From Sphingomonas paucimobilis (GTDB lineage Bacteria > Pseudomonadota > Alphaproteobacteria > Sphingomonadales > Sphingomonadaceae): 5,703 nucleotides of DNA. Below the pieces are notes generated by a model, which saw only the letters and a list, made by a program, of their open reading frames with translations, did not search any database and was not told where the DNA came from. Position 1 is the stretch's first letter. Each line of letters starts with the position of its first letter. The stretch lies in contig CAMAQU010000121.1 in NCBI GenBank assembly GCA_945860425.1, positions 1-5,703 on the forward strand, in the 5' to 3' direction. A program made the position numbers and the translations under genes. Positions 1 through 4,692 of this stretch are shown here, in pieces.

Positions 1-347
1 ATGCCACCAGCGTCGATTATCCCGATTATGGCTATAAGCTTGCGGCCGCAGTCGCAGCGGGAGATGCGGAGCGCGGCATTGCGCTTTGCGGTTCCGGCAT
101 TGGCATTTCCATTGCCGTTAATCGCAATTCCGCCTGTCGTTGTGCGCTGGTGTCAGAGCCTTTGTCGGCCCGGCTGTCGCGCGAGCATAATGACGCCAAT
201 GTGTTGGCGATGGGTGCCCGGCTGACGGGCGTAGATATGGCCAAGGCCTGTATCGAAGCCTTTCTCACCACACCCTTTGGCGGCGACCGCCATGTCCGCC
301 GCGTGACCAAATTGTCCAACCCCGTCTTTGCCAAGGATCCCGCATGA
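1..347 (+). CDS. rpiB: Ribose-5-phosphate isomerase B (RpiB/LacA family), 5' end cut by the window edge
   Basis: RpiB interconverts ribose 5-phosphate and ribulose 5-phosphate in the non-oxidative pentose phosphate pathway, in the cytoplasm. The reading frame is open from base 3 and gives 114 residues before TGA at 345-347. The family is usually about 145-150 residues, so roughly 30 N-terminal residues, including the phosphate/substrate-binding DHAG-type motif, lie outside the window. Visible family signatures, in visible numbering, are SVDYPDYG (3-10), the CGSGIGISIA loop with the catalytic cysteine at 29, REHNDANVLAMGARL (60-74) with the conserved histidine at 62, and the basic GGDRHVRRV stretch near 93-101 that contacts phosphate in this family. 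The stop overlaps the glyA start as ATGA, so the gene is the upstream member of the same operon. Nothing in the visible part looks broken. Identity is firm; promoter and start cannot be seen. Confidence 0.95.
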   Translation, partial: ATSVDYPDYGYKLAAAVAAGDAERGIALCGSGIGISIAVNRNSACRCALVSEPLSARLSREHNDANVLAMGARLTGVDMAKACIEAFLTTPFGGDRHVRRVTKLSNPVFAKDPA

Positions 348-1654
348 GCAGCAGCACCGCCGCCTCTTACACCGTTACCAAGGGTTTTTTCTCGCGCAGT
401 CTGGCCGAGAGCGATCCGGAAATTGCAGGCTGGATCGGCAAGGAGCTGGATCGACAGCGCGATAAGATTGAGCTGATTGCCTCAGAGAATATTTGCTCGC
501 GCGCGGTGCTTGAGGCCCAAGGGTCGATCCTCACGAACAAATATGCCGAAGGCTATCCGGGTCGTCGCTATTATGGCGGCTGCGAATATGTGGACGAGAT
601 TGAAACTTTGGCGATTGAGCGCGCAAAGGCGCTGTTCGGGTGCAATTTTGCCAATGTGCAGCCCAATTCGGGCAGCCAGATGAACCAAGCGGTGTTCCTT
701 GCGCTGTTGCAGCCGGGGGATAGCTTCATGGGTCTGGATCTGGCCGCTGGTGGCCATTTGACGCATGGAGCGCCGGTCAACATGTCGGGCAAATGGTTCA
801 ACCCCATTCCCTATGGTGTACGCCGGGATGACCAGGTCATCGATATGGATGAGGTCGCCCGGATTGCCCGGGAGACTAAGCCGAAGCTCATCATCTGCGG
901 CGGAACGGCCTATTCCCGCTTTTGGGATTGGGCCCGTTTCCGCGAAATTGCGGATGAAGTCGGCGCCTATTTGCTCGCTGATATGTCGCATATTTCGGGC
1001 CTGGTTGCGGGGGGTGCGCACCCCAGCCCCGTGCCCCACGCCCATGTGACGACGACGACAACCCATAAGTCGCTGCGCGGCCCGCGCTCTGGCATTATCC
1101 TCTCCAATGATGAAGCCTTGGCGAAGAAGTTTAACAGCGCGATCTTCCCCGGGCTTCAGGGTGGCCCGCTGATGCATATTGTCGCGGCCAAGGCGGTTGC
1201 CTTTGCCGAGGCGATGCAGCCGGAGTTTAAGGCCTATGCCCATGCCGTGGCGGCCAATGCCAAGGCGTTGGCGGCAGCGCTGCAGGAACAGGGGCTGGAT
1301 ATTGTGTCCGGCGGCACAGACAACCACTCCATGCTGGTCGATTTGCGGCCGAAACAGGCCAAGGGCAAGCATGCCGAAAAGGCGCTCGACCGGGCGTCGA
1401 TCACCTGCAACAAAAACAACATCCCGTATGATGATGAAAAGCCGACGCTCACCTCTGGCATTCGCTTGGGGACGCCTGCGGGGACCACGCGGGGCTTTGG
1501 CCCGGAAGAATTCCGCCAGATCGGGCAGATGATTTCTGAAGTGGTGGATTGCCTGCGTAAAAATGGCGAAGCGGGCGATGCTCAGATTGAGGCGCATGTG
1601 CGCGACCGGGTGGAGGCCATGTGTGCCCGCTTCCCAATTTACGAAGGGCTTTGA
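344..1654 (+). CDS. glyA: Serine hydroxymethyltransferase
   Basis: GlyA is a cytoplasmic PLP enzyme that converts serine and tetrahydrofolate to glycine and 5,10-methylene-tetrahydrofolate, the main one-carbon source for thymidylate, purine and methionine synthesis. The 436-residue product has the usual bacterial length (about 415-435). Landmarks are IELIASENI (42-50), the TNKYAEGYPGRRYYGGCEYVD substrate/folate loop (64-84; Tyr67, Glu69, Tyr77), the PLP-ring contacts Asp213 and His216 in ADMSHISGL, the Schiff-base Lys242 in TTTTTHKSLRGPRSG, and the carboxylate-binding Arg374 in TSGIRLGTPAG. HKSLRGPRSG, where many other bacteria have HKTLRGPRGG, is to my knowledge an alphaproteobacterial style. 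The start at 344 overlaps the rpiB stop (ATGA) and has AAGGA at 333-337, six bases upstream, which supports translational coupling. The stop is followed three bases later by nrdR. All key residues are present. Confidence 0.98.
   Translation: MSSSTAASYTVTKGFFSRSLAESDPEIAGWIGKELDRQRDKIELIASENICSRAVLEAQGSILTNKYAEGYPGRRYYGGCEYVDEIETLAIERAKALFGCNFANVQPNSGSQMNQAVFLALLQPGDSFMGLDLAAGGHLTHGAPVNMSGKWFNPIPYGVRRDDQVIDMDEVARIARETKPKLIICGGTAYSRFWDWARFREIADEVGAYLLADMSHISGLVAGGAHPSPVPHAHVTTTTTHKSLRGPRSGIILSNDEALAKKFNSAIFPGLQGGPLMHIVAAKAVAFAEAMQPEFKAYAHAVAANAKALAAALQEQGLDIVSGGTDNHSMLVDLRPKQAKGKHAEKALDRASITCNKNNIPYDDEKPTLTSGIRLGTPAGTTRGFGPEEFRQIGQMISEVVDCLRKNGEAGDAQIEAHVRDRVEAMCARFPIYEGL
1643..1648 (+). promoter_or_regulatory. 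Ribosome binding site of nrdR, inside the end of glyA
   Basis: GAAGGG lies nine bases before the TTG at 1658, within the last codons of glyA. It matters because nrdR has a non-ATG start and no other in-frame start codon fits between the glyA stop and the first zinc-ligand cysteine. The match to the Shine-Dalgarno consensus and the spacing are good; function is inferred. Confidence 0.6.
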
Positions 1655-1657
1655 TCC

Positions 1658-2119
1658 TTGCGCTGCCCATTTTGCGCCCATGAGGACAGCCAGGTAAAGG
1701 ACTCGCGTCCCACCGAGGATAATGGGGCCATTCGCAGGCGACGCCAGTGCGAGGCGTGCGGCGCGCGCTTTACGACGTTTGAACGCATTCAGTTGCGCGA
1801 ATTGACGGTCGTGAAGTCTGAAGGGCGGCGGCAAAGCTTTGACCGGGAAAAGCTGGAACGCTCCGTCACCATTGCGTGTCGCAAGCGGCCGATTGAGCCG
1901 GCCAAGATTGAGCGACTGGTCTCTGGCATTCAGCGTCAGTTGGAAACATCCGGCGAAAGCGAAGTCAGCGCGTCCACCATTGGGGAATTGGTGATGGAAG
2001 GACTTAAAGGGCTGGATGGCGTTGCCTATATCCGCTTTGCGTCTGTCTATCGTGACTTTACCGAACCGCGCGATTTTGAAGATTTTGCCGGCAGCATTGC
2101 CGAGGCGGCGCGCAAGTAA
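1658..2119 (+). CDS. nrdR: Transcriptional repressor NrdR (zinc ribbon plus ATP-cone)
   Basis: NrdR senses ATP/dATP and represses ribonucleotide reductase genes by binding NrdR boxes in their promoters. The 153-residue product matches the family length (about 150-160). The N-terminal zinc ribbon uses Cys3, Cys6, Cys31 and Cys34 (RCPFC and QCEACG), with KDSRPTEDNGAIRRRRQC between the two pairs. The ATP-cone follows from about residue 49 to 139, starting LTVVKSEGRRQSFDREKL and ending GVAYIRFASVYRDF. The start must be the TTG at 1658. The glyA stop (1652-1654) is in the same frame, and only one codon (TCC) separates it from TTG, CGC and the first zinc-ligand Cys. The gene begins three bases after glyA and ends two bases before the methyltransferase, so it is co-transcribed. 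The glyA-nrdR pairing is common in alphaproteobacteria. No NrdR box was recognised in this window; targets are presumably elsewhere. Confidence 0.97.
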   Translation: MRCPFCAHEDSQVKDSRPTEDNGAIRRRRQCEACGARFTTFERIQLRELTVVKSEGRRQSFDREKLERSVTIACRKRPIEPAKIERLVSGIQRQLETSGESEVSASTIGELVMEGLKGLDGVAYIRFASVYRDFTEPRDFEDFAGSIAEAARK

Positions 2120-2121
2120 CA

Positions 2122-2841
2122 ATGCCCCCGATTTTCGTTCTTGTTCGGCCGCAACTTGGGGAGAATATCGGCAAGGCGGCCCGCGCCATGCTCAATTTCG
2201 GGCTGATCGAGATGCGCCTTGTCGCCCCGCGCGATGGCTGGCCCAATCCGTCGGCTGGCCCGGCCGCGGCTGGCGCCGATATCGTCCTTGAGAATGCCCA
2301 AGTGTTTGACAGCGTGGCCGACGCGGTCGCGGATTGCGTGCATGTCTATGCAACAACGGTGCGCAAACGCGGCCTCATCAAACCTGTCGTGACCCCCGAA
2401 GTGGCGGCGCAAGAAATCCACCATCAGGCCGGACGCACCGCCATTTTATTCGGGCCGGAACGCTCTGGGCTGGAAACGGATGATGTGACGCTGGCCCGCA
2501 CGATCCTGACCGTGCCGATCAACCCAGAATTTGGCTCGCTCAACCTGGCCCAAGCGGTCATCCTTGTCGCCTATGAATGGTCAAAGCATGTCGCGCTGGA
2601 AAGCCCCCCACTCGTGGATCTGGATCCCCCAGCGCCGCAGGTGGAATTAGAAGGGCTGATTGGTCATCTTGACGACATGCTGGCCGACACAGGCTATTTT
2701 TTCCCGCCAGATCGCGTGCATGTGACCAAGCGCACCTTGCGGACGGTGCTCACCAAGCCGGCTTGGAATGCCAATGAAATCCGCACCCTCAGGGGGGTTT
2801 TGAGCGCGCTGGAAGGCGTGCATCGGCGTCGCAGCACTTGA
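2122..2841 (+). CDS. trmJ: TrmJ-like tRNA 2'-O-methyltransferase (SPOUT superfamily, TrmH family group 1)
   Basis: The TrmJ group methylates the 2'-OH of the nucleotide at position 32 in the tRNA anticodon loop, using S-adenosylmethionine. The 239-residue protein begins with the SPOUT/SpoU domain: motif 1 is LVRPQLGENIGKAARAMLNF (7-26, with the conserved Asn15 and catalytic-type Arg21), motif 2 is ILFGPERSGLE (108-118), and motif 3 is VPINPEFGSLNLAQAVILVA (131-150), which forms the knot that binds the cofactor. A C-terminal helical extension (about 174-231) containing HLDDMLADTGYFFPPD and LRTVLTKPAWNANEIRTLRG is typical of TrmJ rather than TrmL. The start at 2122 places LVRPQLGENIG at the expected distance from the N-terminus. 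No good Shine-Dalgarno sequence precedes it, so translation probably depends on coupling to nrdR, whose stop is two bases upstream. Exact target tRNAs cannot be told from sequence, and some TrmJ homologues differ in nucleotide preference. Confidence 0.9.
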   Translation: MPPIFVLVRPQLGENIGKAARAMLNFGLIEMRLVAPRDGWPNPSAGPAAAGADIVLENAQVFDSVADAVADCVHVYATTVRKRGLIKPVVTPEVAAQEIHHQAGRTAILFGPERSGLETDDVTLARTILTVPINPEFGSLNLAQAVILVAYEWSKHVALESPPLVDLDPPAPQVELEGLIGHLDDMLADTGYFFPPDRVHVTKRTLRTVLTKPAWNANEIRTLRGVLSALEGVHRRRST

Positions 2842-2865
2842 CTCTTGGGGCTGTGGCGCTATTCG
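2838..2865 (+). promoter_or_regulatory. Weak candidate sigma-70 type promoter for rpsD
   Basis: TTGACT at 2838-2843, overlapping the trmJ stop codon, is followed after 16 bases by TATTCG at 2860-2865. The -35 box is good and the -10 box is poor (three of six, lacking the final T). It would give a 5' leader of roughly 100 bases before rpsD. A second TTGACC at 2881-2886 has no acceptable -10 box 16-18 bases downstream. A separate promoter is expected because the gap before rpsD (132 bases) is much longer than the other same-strand gaps upstream of it, but this placement is tentative. Confidence 0.22.
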
Positions 2866-2935
2866 CCCGGTCTTCCGCAATTGACCCTGCACTCCGGTGA
2901 AGCAGGTGTCCGGCGAGTTTTTGGCTCGTTGCGCG

Positions 2936-2945
2936 GTTCCGGAAC
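2936..2945. other. 10-base perfect palindrome in the rpsD leader
   Basis: GTTCCGGAAC is a perfect dyad in the gap between trmJ and rpsD, 28 bases before the rpsD start codon. It has no loop, so it would act as a DNA operator-like dyad rather than as a simple RNA hairpin. One palindrome of this length in a 130-base stretch has roughly a one in ten chance of occurring at random, so no function is claimed. Confidence 0.25.
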
Positions 2946-2962
2946 TGAAACGAAACGCAATT

Positions 2963-2967
2963 GGAGA
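2963..2967 (+). promoter_or_regulatory. Ribosome binding site of rpsD, deciding the start
   Basis: GGAGA lies six bases before the ATG at 2974. Another in-frame ATG at 2968 directly abuts this site, so it is too close to be used. The family N-terminus (MSKRHSAKHKLDRR) also favours the ATG at 2974. Confidence 0.75.
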
Positions 2968-2973
2968 ATGATC

Positions 2974-3588
2974 ATGTCGAAGCGCCATAGCGCCAAGCAT
3001 AAGCTCGATCGCCGTATGGGCGAAAATATTTGGGGCCGTCCCAAATCCCCGGTGAACAAGCGTGAATATGGCCCCGGCCAGCACGGCCAGCGTCGCAAGG
3101 GCAAAGTATCCGACTATGGTATTCAGCTGCGCGCAAAGCAGAAGCTGAAGGGCTATTATGGCGACATCACCGAAAAGCAGTTTAAGCGCGCCTATCAGGA
3201 AGCCGACCGTATGGTGGGCGATACGTCGCAGAACCTGATCGGTCTGCTGGAGCGCCGTTTGGATGCGATTGTCTATCGCGCCAAGTTCGCCCCGACCATT
3301 TTTGCCGCGCGTCAGCTGGTCAACCACGGCCACATCCGCGTCAATGGCGAGAAGTGCAACATTGCCTCGCGTCCGGTGAAGCCGGGTGATGAGATCAGCC
3401 TGGGCAATAGGGCGCAGGAAATGGCGCTCGTCCTCGAAGCGCAGGGTCTCGCAGAGCGTGACATTCCTGATTATGTCGTTCCCGATGGCACCGCCAAGGT
3501 GACCTTCACGCGCGTCCCGACGCTTGATGAAGTGCCCTATCCGGTGAAGATGGAACCGAATCTGGTCGTCGAATTTTATTCGCGCTAA
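2974..3588 (+). CDS. rpsD: 30S ribosomal protein S4
   Basis: S4 (uS4) is a primary 16S rRNA binding protein that nucleates assembly of the 30S body, helps keep decoding accurate and lines the mRNA entry channel. The 204-residue product has the usual length (about 200-209). The N-terminus, MSKRHSAKHKLDRRMGENIW followed by GRPKSPVNKR and YGPGQHGQRRKGKVSDYG, is strongly alphaproteobacterial. It lacks the zinc-binding cysteine cluster of C-plus S4 proteins; the only cysteine is Cys128. The S4 RNA-binding domain spans about residues 92-155, with LERRLDAIVYRAKFAPTIFA and ARQLVNHGHIRVNGEKCNIA. The C-terminal VPYPVKMEPNLVVEFYSR is standard. The frame is open upstream to 2845, but the ribosome binding site and family alignment fix the start at 2974. 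Unlike E. coli, where rpsD sits in the alpha operon, it is alone here between its own leader and a terminator. Whether S4 represses its own translation here is unknown. Confidence 0.98.
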   Translation: MSKRHSAKHKLDRRMGENIWGRPKSPVNKREYGPGQHGQRRKGKVSDYGIQLRAKQKLKGYYGDITEKQFKRAYQEADRMVGDTSQNLIGLLERRLDAIVYRAKFAPTIFAARQLVNHGHIRVNGEKCNIASRPVKPGDEISLGNRAQEMALVLEAQGLAERDIPDYVVPDGTAKVTFTRVPTLDEVPYPVKMEPNLVVEFYSR

Positions 3589-3611
3589 ATTCTGGTTCAA
3601 ATCCGTTTTCG

Positions 3612-3641
3612 AAAGGGCGGTCCTTCGGGGCCGCCCTTTTT
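3612..3641 (+). terminator. Intrinsic terminator of rpsD with a C(UUCG)G loop
   Basis: Bases 3612-3623 (AAAGGGCGGTCC) pair with 3628-3639 (GGGCCGCCCTTT) around the tetraloop TTCG at 3624-3627. This gives a 12-pair stem with a single G-U wobble, and the T run extends to 3641. The UUCG loop closed by C-G is one of the most stable tetraloops known. It starts 23 bases after the rpsD stop and should end that transcript before the agmatine deiminase gene. Confidence 0.93.
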
Positions 3642-3699
3642 CGTTGTCGCCGCCGCCGCGCTTTGCCATCAGGGGCGCAGCATATTCTTTGGAGATCCC

Positions 3700-4686
3700 A
3701 TGGCCCGCATCCAACCCCCTGAATGGGCGCTGCATGACAGCGTCTGGATCGGCTTTCCAAGCGCGGCCGACTTGTGGCTCGAGGATTTAGAGGGCGCGCA
3801 AGCGGAAGTCGCGGCCTTTGCCAATGCCGTCCATGCTGATGGCGCTGGGGAAACGGTGCGTCTGGTCTGCGCCAATGCACAGGCGCAAGACGCGGCGCGC
3901 GACCTTGCGGCCCCCGGCGTTGAGATTGTGGCGGCCCCCTTTTTCGATATTTGGCTGCGCGATACCGGGCCGATCCTTGTCGCGGATGATGGCAAGCCCT
4001 TGGCCCTTGATTATCTCGGCAATGGGTGGGGCGGGAAATATCCTTCCCCCTTGGATGATGATCTTGCCCGCGTCTTGTGTGCCAAGGCGGGTCTTGATCG
4101 CCAGACCCGCGATTGGGTGCTGGAAGGTGGCGCGATTGATGTCGATGGCGCGGGCCTGTGCGTGACGACCGGGCAATGCCTGCTCAACCCCAATCGCAAC
4201 CCGAAATTGGCGCGGCGCGAGATTGAGGAGAAGCTGTCCGCCGATCTTGGTCTCTCACAGATCCTTTGGCTCGGCGTCGGCTTGCTCAATGACCATACGG
4301 ACGGCCATATCGATAACCTCGCCCGCTTTGTGGCGCCCGGTGTTTTGGCCCTGCCCGAAGCCTTTGGCGATGATGATCCCAATGCAGCCATTTTTGCCGA
4401 TGCCCTGTCGCGCGCGCAGGATTGGCCGGTGGAGATTGTGCACATCCCGTCAGCTGGCCTGCATGTGGATGAAGATGGGGAGCCAATCCCCGCCAGCCAT
4501 ATGAATTTCTATATCGGCAATGCGACAGTCGTGGTGCCGACCTATGGTGGGCCGAGCGATGCCAAAGCGGTTGCCGCCGTTGCCAAGCTCTTCCCCGATC
4601 GCGAGACTGTCGGCCTACCTGCCACCCATATTCTAACAGGCGGCGGCAGCTTCCACTGCATCAGCCAGCATGTGCCGCGGCTTTAA
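3700..4686 (+). CDS. aguA: Agmatine deiminase family protein (guanidine-modifying enzyme superfamily, PAD_porph type)
   Basis: Members of this family hydrolyse agmatine to N-carbamoylputrescine and ammonia, the first step of the arginine decarboxylase route to putrescine. The 328-residue protein is somewhat shorter than many AguA proteins (about 340-370). Active-site motifs appear in order: PPEWALHDSVWIGFP (6-20), FDIWLRDTGPI (82-92, Asp88), LEGGAID (141-147, Glu142), NDHTDGHIDNLARF (197-210, His203 and Asp205), SHMNFYI (266-272) and GGGSFHCISQHVP (314-326) with the nucleophilic Cys320. There is no signal peptide, which argues for a cytoplasmic agmatine enzyme rather than a secreted peptidylarginine deiminase. 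The start at 3700 has GGAGA at 3691-3695 with a short four-base gap. It stands alone after the rpsD terminator; no promoter is convincing. No N-carbamoylputrescine amidase gene is visible. The family is secure, but strict agmatine specificity is inferred. Confidence 0.9.
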   Translation: MARIQPPEWALHDSVWIGFPSAADLWLEDLEGAQAEVAAFANAVHADGAGETVRLVCANAQAQDAARDLAAPGVEIVAAPFFDIWLRDTGPILVADDGKPLALDYLGNGWGGKYPSPLDDDLARVLCAKAGLDRQTRDWVLEGGAIDVDGAGLCVTTGQCLLNPNRNPKLARREIEEKLSADLGLSQILWLGVGLLNDHTDGHIDNLARFVAPGVLALPEAFGDDDPNAAIFADALSRAQDWPVEIVHIPSAGLHVDEDGEPIPASHMNFYIGNATVVVPTYGGPSDAKAVAAVAKLFPDRETVGLPATHILTGGGSFHCISQHVPRL

Positions 4687-4692
4687 GCTCCT

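Noticed and set aside
482..2122. A 546-codon open frame on the minus strand across glyA and nrdR.
   Set aside because: It mirrors two certain genes on the plus strand. Long antisense frames arise from GC-rich third positions; the translation has low-complexity, Arg/His-rich character and no recognisable domain.
2881..2886. TTGACC as a -35 box for rpsD.
   Set aside because: The sequence 16-18 bases downstream (around AGGTGTC) bears no resemblance to a -10 box.
2845..2973. Upstream in-frame extension of rpsD giving a 247-residue protein.
   Set aside because: S4 family length and N-terminus, plus the ribosome binding site at 2963-2967, place the start at 2974; the extension has no conserved character.
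3594..3604. GGTTCAAATCC just after rpsD, which looks like a tRNA T-arm or an integration-site remnant.
   Set aside because: The flanks form only three T-stem pairs, rpsD coding sequence occupies the place of the rest of a tRNA, and no second copy or integrase is present. Chance resemblance is likely.
3683..3688. TATTCT as a -10 box for the agmatine deiminase gene.
   Set aside because: No -35 box lies 16-18 bases upstream, and the implied start of transcription would fall at the ribosome binding site itself.
2647..3735. A 362-codon open frame on the minus strand across the end of trmJ, rpsD and its terminator.
   Set aside because: It runs through a strong intrinsic terminator and two conserved genes, has no family resemblance and is best explained as an antisense shadow.
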